From positions 1 through 52,123 of the forward strand of contig PCWQ01000008.1 in the NCBI GenBank assembly GCA_002787405.1: a stretch of DNA of 52,123 bases, read 5' to 3'. The stretch is from Candidatus Komeilibacteria bacterium CG11_big_fil_rev_8_21_14_0_20_36_20. GTDB taxonomy: Bacteria; Patescibacteriota; Patescibacteriia; UBA1558; GWA2-36-10. Below the pieces are notes generated by a model. That model was given only the letters and a program-made list of their open reading frames with translations. It was not told the DNA's origin and searched no databases. Position 1 is the first letter of the stretch, and each line of letters starts with the position of its first letter. Shown here piece after piece: positions 30,510 to 40,610 of this stretch. The translations under genes were made by a program, and so were the position numbers.

Positions 30510-31279
30510 TGGATAATAAAAGTAAAATAAGAGCCAGAATGGCTGATGCCGTTGCTTATAGTTATTATAAAAAATGGTATCAGAGATGGTGGGGGAAAGT
30601 AGCGGGTATTCTTTTTATATTAGTAATTATTGGGATGATTTATTTAGTGGCACTGGTGATTAGTAATGTTAGCCATTTAAATAAAGGAGAAATTTTTGAT
30701 CCGCAGTCTGGTTTTTGGATTTCCGCTGAAAAATTTGAAGAAGGGCAAAAAGTATTTACTGATATAGTAACCGAAGATGATCCTTGGCTTGGTTCGAACG
30801 AGCCAGTGGTTTATGTTGTGGTTTATGAGTCATTTGGCTGTCCTTTTTGCAAAGAAAGCCAAGTTTATATTAAACAAATGTTGTCTAAATTTGGCAGTAT
30901 TGTTCGTTATATTGTCAAAGATTTCCCTACTGAAGGGTTGCACCCAGGAGTTTTTGATGCTCATCTAGCGGCTGCTTGCGCTAAAGAACAAGGTAGATAT
31001 TGGGATTACGCTGATATTTTGTTTCAAAATCAGGGGAGTTTTGCAAAGACGGACTTAAAAAAATATGCTAAAAACATTGGTTTAAGTGAGGAGCAGTTTA
31101 ATAATTGTCTAGATACTGAAAAATATAGTCAGGAGATCCGACAAGACTATGCTAGTGGTGTCCAAGCCGGTGTAGTTGGCACACCCAGTTATATTATTAA
31201 CGATAATTTAATTCCAGGAGTGATTACTTATGACATTTGGGAGGAGATGATCGGTTTTATAATTAAGGGTGAATATTAG
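30509..31279 (+). CDS. DsbA/thioredoxin-like membrane-anchored oxidoreductase
   Basis: TM anchor, FGCPFCKES active site, cis-Pro VGTPSYIIN. Confidence 0.9.
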   Translation: MDNKSKIRARMADAVAYSYYKKWYQRWWGKVAGILFILVIIGMIYLVALVISNVSHLNKGEIFDPQSGFWISAEKFEEGQKVFTDIVTEDDPWLGSNEPVVYVVVYESFGCPFCKESQVYIKQMLSKFGSIVRYIVKDFPTEGLHPGVFDAHLAAACAKEQGRYWDYADILFQNQGSFAKTDLKKYAKNIGLSEEQFNNCLDTEKYSQEIRQDYASGVQAGVVGTPSYIINDNLIPGVITYDIWEEMIGFIIKGEY

Positions 31280-31281
31280 AA

Positions 31282-32091
31282 ATGTTTTTTTGGCAAAGTT
31301 ATTTACCTCAACCCATATTATTTTCAGTTGGCCCATTTTCAGTACACTGGTATGGGTTGATTTTAGTAGTAGCTATTTTAGTTGGGGGTTTATTTATCCA
31401 GCGCAATTTACTTAAAAATTCAATTATAACAAAAAAACAAGTTGAAGATTTGTTTTTTTATTTAGTTATCTTTGGTTTGATTAGCGCCCGGCTGGGGCAT
31501 GTTATTTTTTTCAATTTAAATTATTATCTTCATCATTTAGCAGATGTTCTGAAAGTTTGGCAGGGTGGCTTGTCTATTCAGGGTGCGATTTTAGGCGGTT
31601 TAATTACTTTATTTTTCTGGTCAAAAAAACACCAAGTTAATATTTGGTGTTTAGCCGATAAATTGACCCCAGCCCTTTTACTCGGTCAGATTATTGGTCG
31701 CTGGGGTAATTATTTTAATCAAGAGCTTTTTGGTCAGCCGACTGATAGTTGGATAGGCATTCCCATTAGTCTGGCCAATCGGCCAATCGGTTTTGGGCAA
31801 TTTAGTTATTTTCAGCCAGTTTTTTTCTATGAAGGTTTGCTCAATTTGATTTTGTTTATAATACTTATTTGGTTAGGAAAAAAAGACAAGCTCAAGACCG
31901 GTTTAATAACTCTTTTGTATTTGACTAGTTATTCTTTGATTCGTTTCCTGATGGAATTTATTCGCATTGATGAGACTCCAGTAATTTTGGGCTGGCGTTT
32001 ACCGCAGTTGCTTAGCTTGATAATAGTAGTCGTTGGTTTGCTGTTGTTGTTTAGCTTGTATTTAAAACCCTTGTCAAAATTGAAGAAATAA
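31282..32091 (+). CDS. lgt: Prolipoprotein diacylglyceryl transferase
   Basis: FSVHWYGL, RLGHVIFF, QGAILGG, GRWGNYFNQELFGQPT. Confidence 0.95.
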   Translation: MFFWQSYLPQPILFSVGPFSVHWYGLILVVAILVGGLFIQRNLLKNSIITKKQVEDLFFYLVIFGLISARLGHVIFFNLNYYLHHLADVLKVWQGGLSIQGAILGGLITLFFWSKKHQVNIWCLADKLTPALLLGQIIGRWGNYFNQELFGQPTDSWIGIPISLANRPIGFGQFSYFQPVFFYEGLLNLILFIILIWLGKKDKLKTGLITLLYLTSYSLIRFLMEFIRIDETPVILGWRLPQLLSLIIVVVGLLLLFSLYLKPLSKLKK

Positions 32092-32204
32092 TATATACTA
32101 CTCAAGTCAAAGTTTTGGAATTAGCTCTGCACTTGTTTGCTGAGGAGGTAACTTCACACATAATTAGCTTCGCTCATTAGCGAGGCAAGCAGTTGGTTTC
32201 TTGT

Positions 32205-32281
32205 GGGGTGGTAGTTCAGTTGGTTAGAACGCCTGCCTGTCACGCAGGAGGTCGAGGGTTCAAGTCCCTTCCATCCCGCCA
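32205..32281 (+). tRNA. tRNA-Asp (anticodon GUC), CCA encoded
   Basis: GGGGTGGTAGTTCAGTTGGTTAGAACGCCTGCCTGTCACGCAGGAGGTCGAGGGTTCAAGTCCCTTCCATCCCGCCA folds as a cloverleaf. Confidence 0.97.
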
Positions 32282-32380
32282 GCCTGACTGCCTGTCCCGT
32301 TAGCGAGTGAAACGAGCGATAGTAGGATTTTGCTGGATTTCGGGGGTTGTAAATGCTATGATCATTTATGATCTCCTTAG

Positions 32381-32418
32381 ACGGGTTGGTTTGTTACGAA
32401 AACCAGCCCGTATTTTTT
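32381..32418 (+). terminator. Rho-independent terminator
   Basis: 12-bp stem ACGGGTTGGTTT / AAACCAGCCCGT followed by ATTTTTT. Confidence 0.78.
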
Positions 32419-32464
32419 ATGGCTTTTTATCGCCATTTCGGAGATTTTTTGATAGAATAACTTT

Positions 32465-32950
32465 ATGAGCTATTTAGTAATTATTAGAGGACCACTTGGA
32501 GCCGGCAAAACTACTATCGCTAAAAAACTTGCCCCTAAAATAAAAGGCAAGTATATTTCGGTTGATGATATTCTTAGAATATACAAATTAGGATATGACA
32601 CTGAAGATGGCAATATTTCTCAAAAAAGTTTTTTAAAAACAAATGAAGTTCTAGCTCCCAAAGCTAAAAAATTTTTAGATAAAAACATACCAGTGATTTT
32701 TGATGGTAATTTTTATTGGCCATCACATATTGACGATTTAGCGCAAAGATTAAAAGTAAAACATTATATTTTCACTATGCATGTGCCGCTAGAAGTGTGT
32801 ATTAAACGAGATAAAGATAGAGATAAAACCTATGGCGTTGAAGCGGCTAAGGCAGTTTACAAAAGGTCAGTAGCACTTCAGCGGGGTATTATTATTGATA
32901 CTCTGCAACCTGAAGATGATACTGTTGAACAAATTATTTCTTTTTTGTAA
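32465..32950 (+). CDS. P-loop ATPase / kinase-like protein (AAA_33 type)
   Basis: RGPLGAGKTTIAKKLA Walker A; VIFDGNFY; RDKDRDKTYG. Confidence 0.75.
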   Translation: MSYLVIIRGPLGAGKTTIAKKLAPKIKGKYISVDDILRIYKLGYDTEDGNISQKSFLKTNEVLAPKAKKFLDKNIPVIFDGNFYWPSHIDDLAQRLKVKHYIFTMHVPLEVCIKRDKDRDKTYGVEAAKAVYKRSVALQRGIIIDTLQPEDDTVEQIISFL

Positions 32951-33052
32951 TAAAATATAACTTCGCCTCTTAGGCCCGCTTCGCCAGCGTAATAGCGAGG
33001 CGAGCGATTGTTTGGTATAATATAATTATACTTATTAATTAACAATTATTTT

Positions 33053-34357
33053 ATGAAAAAAACAAGAATTCTAATCTTCATTATTACAGTCATAGTATTC
33101 ACTACTGTATCATCTATAACAGTTAAAGCTATTAATAATGAAGTTATTAATGAAGATGTAGTTGACGATTCAGTTATTGACTCAAGTAATGTAGAAAAAA
33201 ATACTATTCTTCATTACAATTTTGACCAAGCTGCTTTATCTATAAGTGATGTCCAAGATATATCTGGAAACGGACATATTGGCAAAGGCGTGGGTCTTGA
33301 ATATGGTAAAGGTTCTAGTGGTCAGGGCCTGATGCTTGATCGTAATAAAGTAAGATACGTCAGAGTGGAACATTCAGATGATTTTAATTTAAAAACGTTT
33401 TCTATTGAAGCTGACGTAAAATTTAATCTTCCAGAAGAAGATTGGCCATTTGGTTATCAAACTATAGCTTCAATAGAAGGACAGTACATTTTAAGAGCTG
33501 GGCATGGTCGCGGTGAAGGGCGTGCTGATACTAGTTTTTTCTCAGCTATTTTATTCTATAGGCAAGGTCATATTATATCTGTGAATCTTTGGGAAGATGA
33601 GTTTAAATTTGAGCCAGACAGATGGTATAGTATAAAATATATCTATGATGGAGAATATATAAAATTATTTGTTGATAATAATCTTATAGAAAAGAAATCA
33701 GCTCCTATTACTCAATATACACCAGTTTATTCATCAAATCCTTTATATATCGGTAATCATAAAATGGGATCTGGCCCAGGAAATCCCGGTCTTTTTGATG
33801 CATTTATTGGCACTATTGATAATTTTAGAATTTCTTCAATCAGCGTTGAAGGTTTAGAAGCTGATGAAGATATAGATGAAGAGGTTGATAATGTTATTGA
33901 AAAACCAGCTCCAATTGATAATGTGCTTACTAATAAATTAAAAGGAAAGATATTATTGCAAGTAGAGGATCGTGGACAAGCCTGGTATGTTAAACCAGAT
34001 AGTGGAAAAAGAGTTTATATGCAGGACGGTAAAGCGGCCTATAATCTTATGAGGAATGAAGGATTAGGAATTACTAATACAAATTTAAATAAAATACCGA
34101 TTGGTACAATAGATAAATCGCAAGGTGTTAATTCAGATAATGGTTTATCAAATCAATTAAAAAAAGATAATTCTTTAGTTAATAAAGTAAAAGGTAAAAT
34201 TCTTTTGCAAGTAGAAGAAAAAGGAGAGGCGTGGTATGTAAATCCAGATGATGGCAAGAGGTATTATATGAAAGATGGTGATTCAGCATATCAGGTAATG
34301 AAATTTTTGAGCTTAGGCATTAATAATTCTAATCTTGAAAAAATCGCAGAAGATTAA
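33053..34357 (+). CDS. Secreted LamG/concanavalin-like protein with two C-terminal KGKILLQVE repeats
   Basis: Signal peptide; LHYNFDQAALSISDVQDISGNGHIGKG...FNLKTFSIEADVKF (LamG); two K(L/V)KGKILLQVE..G.AWYV.PD.GKR.YM repeats. Confidence 0.8.
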   Translation: MKKTRILIFIITVIVFTTVSSITVKAINNEVINEDVVDDSVIDSSNVEKNTILHYNFDQAALSISDVQDISGNGHIGKGVGLEYGKGSSGQGLMLDRNKVRYVRVEHSDDFNLKTFSIEADVKFNLPEEDWPFGYQTIASIEGQYILRAGHGRGEGRADTSFFSAILFYRQGHIISVNLWEDEFKFEPDRWYSIKYIYDGEYIKLFVDNNLIEKKSAPITQYTPVYSSNPLYIGNHKMGSGPGNPGLFDAFIGTIDNFRISSISVEGLEADEDIDEEVDNVIEKPAPIDNVLTNKLKGKILLQVEDRGQAWYVKPDSGKRVYMQDGKAAYNLMRNEGLGITNTNLNKIPIGTIDKSQGVNSDNGLSNQLKKDNSLVNKVKGKILLQVEEKGEAWYVNPDDGKRYYMKDGDSAYQVMKFLSLGINNSNLEKIAED

Positions 34358-34412
34358 ATATCAAAATTTTGAGTTGCAGATGGAGATTTGATTAGACATT
34401 TTTTAACTTAAC

Positions 34413-34439
34413 AAAAAATCCGCCACGGGCGGGTTTTTT
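34413..34439 (+). terminator. Rho-independent terminator
   Basis: AAAAAATCCGCC-ACG-GGCGGGTTTTTT. Confidence 0.88.
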
Positions 34440-34472
34440 GTTTATAATTTACTTTTAAATTTAAAAGTTTTT

Positions 34473-34634
34473 CTATCGTCTAGTTGGTCTTTTTTTGCGA
34501 TAACAGTCTCGACAGAAAATTGGTCGTTCACCATCTGGTTCAAAAGGAAGTTGGGTAATTTCAGCACCGCATTCAGCGCATTCCCAGTGACCTTCAACCA
34601 TTGGCCTTTGACCAAAATTTTGTTGATTGTCCAT
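34473..34634 (-). CDS. 53-aa CxxC...CxxC zinc-ribbon micro-protein (absent from ORF track)
   Basis: Minus-strand translation MDNQQNFGQRPMVEGHWECAECGAEITQLPFEPDGERPIFCRDCYRKKRPTRR*, with two CxxC knuckles. Confidence 0.85.
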   Translation of the reverse strand: MDNQQNFGQRPMVEGHWECAECGAEITQLPFEPDGERPIFCRDCYRKKRPTRR

Positions 34635-34815
34635 ATTTAGTTGGTCTTTTTCTGTATTTTGTAAAATTTAATAAAAATTTAACAAAATATCTTAATTAAT
34701 TAGTGGTTATAGAATAGCATATTTTTAACATTTTGGCAAGGGCTTTGACGGAAATTATTCCATTAATCTTACATCAGTTATCGCCTGATTCTGACTTTTT
34801 TGCTATAATTATGAT

Positions 34816-35532
34816 ATGCAGGAAATACCAAAAAGGTCAGATTTTATCCATCATCAGAATTCCAGATTAGTTTCCGGTATTCGGGAGATTGTTTTTGGTT
34901 CGCAAGATGGAATGGTGTCCACTTTAGGCGCTTTAGTGGGTATAGCTATTGGCACACATAACCAATTCACTGTTGTCCTGGCTGGTTTAGTGATTATCGC
35001 AGTTGAGTCAATCTCGATGGGGGTTGGCTCTTATTTATCTCATAAATCTGTTAGAGAGGTTGAAAAAAGAAAATTGTACGAGGAGCAAATAGAAATAGAG
35101 AAATATCCGGAAGCGGAAAAACTGGAATTGATTGATATCTACATCAAAGACGGCTGGCCGGGAAAAGTCGCTCGACAGATAGTAGAGATTATTGCCAAAG
35201 ATGATAACTTATTACTAAAAGAAATGGCTTATCGGGAATTAAGAATTATTCCTGATCACCAGTCCAGTCCTTTCCGCCAAAGTATTTTTATGTTTGTTTC
35301 CTATGTTGTCGGAGGGGTTATACCAATCTTACCTTATTTGTTGTTACCAATAACGGTGGCTATTATTTATTCTATTATTATTACTTTTTTTGGATTATTT
35401 ATTTTGGGTATAGTTACCACAAAGTTTACTAAGCGTATTTGGTGGTGGTCTGGTTTGGAAATGTTGCTCCTGGCTGGTTCGGCCACTGTAGTGGGCTATT
35501 TGATTGGCAAATTTGCCAGCGCTATTGTCTAA
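34816..35532 (+). CDS. VIT1/CCC1 family transporter
   Basis: IREIVFGSQDGMVSTLGALVGIAIGT, AVESISMGVGSYLSHKS. Confidence 0.92.
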   Translation: MQEIPKRSDFIHHQNSRLVSGIREIVFGSQDGMVSTLGALVGIAIGTHNQFTVVLAGLVIIAVESISMGVGSYLSHKSVREVEKRKLYEEQIEIEKYPEAEKLELIDIYIKDGWPGKVARQIVEIIAKDDNLLLKEMAYRELRIIPDHQSSPFRQSIFMFVSYVVGGVIPILPYLLLPITVAIIYSIIITFFGLFILGIVTTKFTKRIWWWSGLEMLLLAGSATVVGYLIGKFASAIV

Positions 35533-35646
35533 CAAAATAATATATTTAGCTAGAGTTTGTTTGGCAGTTTAGTTCAATAATGGTAATTGTTTTTTGTCGG
35601 GGGAAATGATAAAATTACACAATATTATTAAATAATAGGTGACATC

Positions 35647-37308
35647 ATGAAAATAGCTAAAAAATTGATTTGGTTAATAATTATACTATTGATAGTAGTT
35701 ATTGGAGTTTATTTTACGCTTCGTCATTTTTCTCCCAACCAGACCAGTTATATAACAGAAACAGTTATAAGAACCAACTTACAGCAAACAGTAGAAGTAA
35801 CCGGTTCAGTGGAGTCAGCTGATGAGATTGATTTAAATTTTGCGACGGCTGGGACATTAGACAGACTTTTAGTGGAGGTAGGCGATGAGGTAATAGCCGG
35901 CCAGCAGTTAGCTATTTTATCAGCCGGATCAATTAGTTCTAAAGTGGAGGATGCCGTAGCTGCTGTAGAAGTAGCACAGAGCGATTTAGATGCTTTGATT
36001 GCCGGGGCGAGTGTGGAGGACATTAAGGTAGCTGAAGAAGAAGTATCTATTACCCAAAGCACCTATCAAACCAATTTAGATAAATTAAGTAATTTAGAAA
36101 GTACGCGTGATCAGGAGTTAGAGGATTTAAGACTGGCCGCGGTCAACACTATTGAGGATAAGTATTTTATTGGCAAACATTCTTTAAATGTGGTCGATGA
36201 TGCTATTATGGATGAAATAGCAGATAACTATCTTCTAGTCTACGACGCAGACCTTTTGGCTCGGGCTAAGAGTAATTATAATTTAGCTAACAGTCAATAT
36301 AATGCTTTGGAGTTAGGAATTAATAATCTAAACGATCATTCCAGTCAGGAGCAGGTTATTTTAGTTTTAGATGATTTGAAATCAGTTTTAGATTTAATTT
36401 ATGATGCTTTAATTGACACTTATAGTGTTATGATTTATACCATTGAAAATACAGAGTATACTAAGACGATTATTGATACTTTGAAATCAAGTCTAAACAC
36501 TCAAAATACATCCGTGGCCACAGCCATAACCTCGGTTCATGATGCGGCCTATGATTTACGCACGCGGGATTTATATTATCAGACCTCTATTATTAATGCT
36601 AAAAATGATGTTAATTATGCTTTGTCTAATTTAGATTTAGCTAAAGCGAAATTAAATCTAAAAAAAGCCCAGCCGCGGGAATTTGAAATCAAGGCAGCCG
36701 AAGCAAAGGTGCGACAGGCACAGGCCAATTTGGGAGGTTATTTAAGTGATTTATCAGATACGATTATTAAAGCTCCAGTAGATGGTATTGTTACTTCTTT
36801 AAATTTTGATGAAGGAGAAAATACCTCCTTGTCTTTGCCAGTAGTTTCGATGATTGGATTAAGTGAAGTGCAGATTGAAGTTAATGTTCCCGAGTCAGAT
36901 ATTACAAAAGTTAAGCTTGGTGACAAAGTGGAGATTGTTCTAGACGCTTTTTCCATTGAAGATAATTTTTCCGGCATTGTCACTTTTATTGATCCAGCGG
37001 CGACCATTATCAATGACGTGGTTTATTATCAAGTTACAGTAGTCTTGAGCGAAAAAGATGAGCGGATTAAAATTGGCATGACAGCCGATTTAACTATTAT
37101 TACTTCCAGTAAAGATGATGTTTTAGTTGTGCCAACACGGGCTATTATTTATCAAGACAATAAAAAATATTTGCGAATTTTGGAAGGGGAGACTATGCGT
37201 GAAATTGAAGTGCAAACTGGCTTGTCTGGTGATAACGGTCTAGTGGAACTATTATCTGGTCTAAAAGAAGGAGAAGAGGTAGTTACTTTTGTTAAAAATG
37301 GCAATTAA
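35647..37308 (+). CDS. HlyD/MacA-like efflux periplasmic adaptor
   Basis: TM anchor, VEVTGSVESADEIDLNFATAGTLDRLLVEVGDEV lipoyl-like half motif, IIKAPVDGIVTSLNFDEGE second half. Confidence 0.9.
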   Translation: MKIAKKLIWLIIILLIVVIGVYFTLRHFSPNQTSYITETVIRTNLQQTVEVTGSVESADEIDLNFATAGTLDRLLVEVGDEVIAGQQLAILSAGSISSKVEDAVAAVEVAQSDLDALIAGASVEDIKVAEEEVSITQSTYQTNLDKLSNLESTRDQELEDLRLAAVNTIEDKYFIGKHSLNVVDDAIMDEIADNYLLVYDADLLARAKSNYNLANSQYNALELGINNLNDHSSQEQVILVLDDLKSVLDLIYDALIDTYSVMIYTIENTEYTKTIIDTLKSSLNTQNTSVATAITSVHDAAYDLRTRDLYYQTSIINAKNDVNYALSNLDLAKAKLNLKKAQPREFEIKAAEAKVRQAQANLGGYLSDLSDTIIKAPVDGIVTSLNFDEGENTSLSLPVVSMIGLSEVQIEVNVPESDITKVKLGDKVEIVLDAFSIEDNFSGIVTFIDPAATIINDVVYYQVTVVLSEKDERIKIGMTADLTIITSSKDDVLVVPTRAIIYQDNKKYLRILEGETMREIEVQTGLSGDNGLVELLSGLKEGEEVVTFVKNGN

Positions 37309-37313
37309 AAATT

Positions 37314-38021
37314 ATGATTGAAATAAAAGATTTATATAAGGAGTTTGTCAATGAGGAAGTAGTGACTAAGGTTCTGTATAACGTGAATCTTACAATAAAT
37401 AAAGGAGAATATTTGGCTATTATGGGGCCTTCTGGTTCTGGCAAATCTACCTTGATGCATATTTTGGGATTTTTGGATACCCTAACTATGGGGCAATATA
37501 TTTTTGAGGGTCAGGATGTTAGTCATTTGGACGATAATATTTTGGCCCAATATCGCAATAAAAAAGTGGGTTTTGTTTTTCAGAGTTTTAATCTTTTACC
37601 TAAAACAACTGTTTGGGAAAACGTGCGTTTACCTTTGCTTTATGCCCGGCAAAAAGTTGATTTAAAAGAAGTTGATCGTTCAATTAAAAGCGTTGGTCTG
37701 GAGCATCGTCAATATTATTTATCTAATCAGCTCTCCGGCGGTGAAAAGCAGCGCGTGGCGATTGCTCGGGCTTTGGTTAATAACCCAGACATTATTTTTG
37801 CCGATGAGCCAACCGGCAATTTAGATTCTAAAACCGGCAATCAAATTATGAAGATACTGCAGCAGTTAAATAGCGAAGGCAAAACAATTGTCATTGTTAC
37901 TCATGAGACCATCACAGCTAGGCATACGGATCGTATTATTGGATTAAAAGATGGAGTAATTGTTAGTGATGAAAAAAATACTCATAAAGATGAGGTTGAT
38001 TTTAATCATCGATTAAAATAA
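37314..38021 (+). CDS. ABC transporter ATP-binding protein (MacB/LolD type)
   Basis: [39 protein letters not shown]. Confidence 0.96.
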   Translation: MIEIKDLYKEFVNEEVVTKVLYNVNLTINKGEYLAIMGPSGSGKSTLMHILGFLDTLTMGQYIFEGQDVSHLDDNILAQYRNKKVGFVFQSFNLLPKTTVWENVRLPLLYARQKVDLKEVDRSIKSVGLEHRQYYLSNQLSGGEKQRVAIARALVNNPDIIFADEPTGNLDSKTGNQIMKILQQLNSEGKTIVIVTHETITARHTDRIIGLKDGVIVSDEKNTHKDEVDFNHRLK

Positions 38022-38022
38022 T

Positions 38023-39261
38023 ATGCGTTTTAATTTTTCATATTATCTATTGATTTTCAAGATTTTAAAGCGTAATAAATTACGCTCTTTTTTAACTAGT
38101 TTAGGTATTATTATTGGTATTGCCTCTATTATTATCATCATGTCGGTGGGAGCTGGCGCCCATAGTTTAATTGTCAACGAAATCAATACAGTTGGTTCGA
38201 ATCTCATTGGTGTTTTGCCTGGAGCGACTGACGACAGCGGTATACCAGCCGCGGTCATGGGCGTTAGTGTTACTACTTTGACTGTTGATGATGGACTGGC
38301 CATTGAAGAGCAGGTTGCCCAAATAGAAGTAGTGGCGGCTTATTTAAAAGGTGTGGCTACGATTTCTTGGCAAAATAAAGTAGTGGATACTACCTTAACT
38401 GGTATTACTCCTAATTATTTAGAAGTAGAGTCTGCTAATATTAAAGAAGGGCAATTTATCAGCGAAGAATATGAAGGCACAACTGCTAGAGTGGTGGTTT
38501 TAGGTAGCCAAGTAGCGGAAGATTTATTTTTTGGTGTTGATCCAGTTAATGAAAAAGTGAAGATTAACAAGGAGATTTTTAGGGTGATTGGCATCTTAGA
38601 GAGTCGAGGTTCATCTGGACTGCAGAATCAGGATAATCAAATTTTTGTTCCTTTATCAACTGCTCAGAAATTAATTATGGGCGTTAATCATGTCAGCTTA
38701 TTGAGAGGTAAAGTGGTTGAGGGGGCTGATTTGAATTACACAATTCAAGAAGTTGAAACTGTTGTACGGGAACGTCATAATATAGACGATCCGGAAAAAG
38801 ACGATTTTACTGTAAAATCATCAGAACAAGCTTTGGATACTTTGGCTGATATCACCGGCATCTTAAATTATTTTCTAGCCATGGTGGCCGCTATTTCTCT
38901 TTTAGTCGGCGGCATTGGTATTATGAATATTATGCTGGTCTCGGTTCATGAAAGTGTTAAGGAGATCGGTTTACGCAAAGCGGTCGGCGCTACTGCTGGT
39001 GATATTGTTTTACATTTTCTTATTCAGACTATTATTCTAGCTTTAATTGGTGGTATTGTTGGTATTATTGCTGGCGCTTTTGTTTCTTGGCTGATTAGTC
39101 TGGTGGCTAATTATTTAGGGTATAACTGGGATTTTATTATTTCACCGTCTTCCGTCATTTTAGCCACTTTTTTTATTATTTCAGTCGGCGTATTTTTTGG
39201 CTGGTATCCATCAAAACAGGCCTCTGCTTTACAGCCGGTTGACGCCCTACGTTATGAATAA
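38023..39261 (+). CDS. ABC transporter permease (MacB/FtsX family) 1
   Basis: LRSFLTSLGIIIGIASIIIIMSVGAG; GGIGIMNIMLVSVHESVKEIGLRKAVGAT. Confidence 0.94.
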   Translation: MRFNFSYYLLIFKILKRNKLRSFLTSLGIIIGIASIIIIMSVGAGAHSLIVNEINTVGSNLIGVLPGATDDSGIPAAVMGVSVTTLTVDDGLAIEEQVAQIEVVAAYLKGVATISWQNKVVDTTLTGITPNYLEVESANIKEGQFISEEYEGTTARVVVLGSQVAEDLFFGVDPVNEKVKINKEIFRVIGILESRGSSGLQNQDNQIFVPLSTAQKLIMGVNHVSLLRGKVVEGADLNYTIQEVETVVRERHNIDDPEKDDFTVKSSEQALDTLADITGILNYFLAMVAAISLLVGGIGIMNIMLVSVHESVKEIGLRKAVGATAGDIVLHFLIQTIILALIGGIVGIIAGAFVSWLISLVANYLGYNWDFIISPSSVILATFFIISVGVFFGWYPSKQASALQPVDALRYE

Positions 39262-39266
39262 TTTCT

Positions 39267-40502
39267 ATGAATATCTTTAAAGTTTTAACCATTGCCAGAC
39301 AAGCTATTGCGAAAAATAAGTTAAGGACTTTTTTCACGGTTCTTGGTATTGTAATTGGAATTACTGCAGTTTCGGTGATTGTTTCGGCTGGTCGAAGTGT
39401 GGAAGGTTTAATTTTTAGTCAAATGGAAAGTTTTGGCTCTAATTTAATTCAAACGGAAGTGAGAGTGCCGAAGGGCAGTGGAGGAATGGCTACTCAAGTG
39501 CAGGGAGTGGTCATCACCACGATGACTCTGGGTGACAAAGAGGCGATTGATAATTTACCTAATATAAAAAGAAGCTATGCGGCTGAAATGAGTCAGGAAT
39601 TGTTATCATGGAACGGCAACATTAAGAGCGCTTTAGTTTACAGTACTACTTATGAATTTATTGACATTGATAGTTCAGAAATAGAAAGTGGCCGTTTTTA
39701 TACAGAACAAGAGGATAACAATAAAACTCGAGTAGTTGTTTTAGGCCAGCAGGTCAAAGAAGATCTATTCGGGGAGAGCGAAGCCATTGGTCAGAATATA
39801 AAGATTCGCAAAGTAAATTTTAAGGTTATTGGAGTTTTAAAACCAAGAGGTAGCGTCATGTTTTTTGACATGGATAATTTAATTTATACCCCTATTCAGA
39901 CAGCGCAGAAATTACTATTGGGGATTGATCATGTCTCAGCTATTACTGCTCAAATGAATGACGCTAATTTAGACGAACAGACAGTTAATGACATCAGGAC
40001 AACAATCAGAGAAAGGCATGATATTACTAATCCGGATAAGGATGATTTTGAAACTATGTCCATGAGTGACGCTCAAAACATTATGGGTAATGTCTTGGGC
40101 GGTATTACTTTGTTATTAATTGCCTTGGCTAGTATTTCTTTAATTGTTGGCGGAGTTGGTATTATGAATATCATGTATGCCAGTGTGGCGGAGAGGACTT
40201 TTGAAATTGGTTTGCGTAAATCAATCGGCGCTAGCCAGAAAAATATTATGACCCAATTTCTAATGGAAGCAATTATTATTACTAGTTTAGGAGGATTAGG
40301 TGGAGTTGTTTTAGGTTTGATTATTACTTATTTTATATATTTATTGGCCAATTATTATAATTTTGACTGGTCATTTTCAATCTCCCTAGGCGGAATTATT
40401 TTAGCTATGTTATTTTCCACAGCGGTTGGTTTGGTTTTTGGTCTTTATCCAGCTAAAAAAGCAGCTGATCTGGATCCGATTACTGCTTTACGAAAAGAAT
40501 AG
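39267..40502 (+). CDS. ABC transporter permease (MacB/FtsX family) 2
   Basis: LRTFFTVLGIVIGITAVSVIVSAG; GGVGIMNIMYASVAERTFEIGLRKSIGAS. Confidence 0.94.
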   Translation: MNIFKVLTIARQAIAKNKLRTFFTVLGIVIGITAVSVIVSAGRSVEGLIFSQMESFGSNLIQTEVRVPKGSGGMATQVQGVVITTMTLGDKEAIDNLPNIKRSYAAEMSQELLSWNGNIKSALVYSTTYEFIDIDSSEIESGRFYTEQEDNNKTRVVVLGQQVKEDLFGESEAIGQNIKIRKVNFKVIGVLKPRGSVMFFDMDNLIYTPIQTAQKLLLGIDHVSAITAQMNDANLDEQTVNDIRTTIRERHDITNPDKDDFETMSMSDAQNIMGNVLGGITLLLIALASISLIVGGVGIMNIMYASVAERTFEIGLRKSIGASQKNIMTQFLMEAIIITSLGGLGGVVLGLIITYFIYLLANYYNFDWSFSISLGGIILAMLFSTAVGLVFGLYPAKKAADLDPITALRKE

Positions 40503-40514
40503 TATATCTCCTCC

Positions 40515-40538
40515 AAACCCCCTTCATAAGGGGTTTTT
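40515..40538 (+). terminator. Rho-independent terminator after ABC operon
   Basis: AAACCCCCTT-CAT-AAGGGGTTTTT. Confidence 0.7.
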
Positions 40539-40610
40539 AGTTTACAAAAATTAATTAATTATCAGTAAAGTGGGATCCTGTCTGCGGGAGGAGAGATCGA
40601 GAGGGGATAT

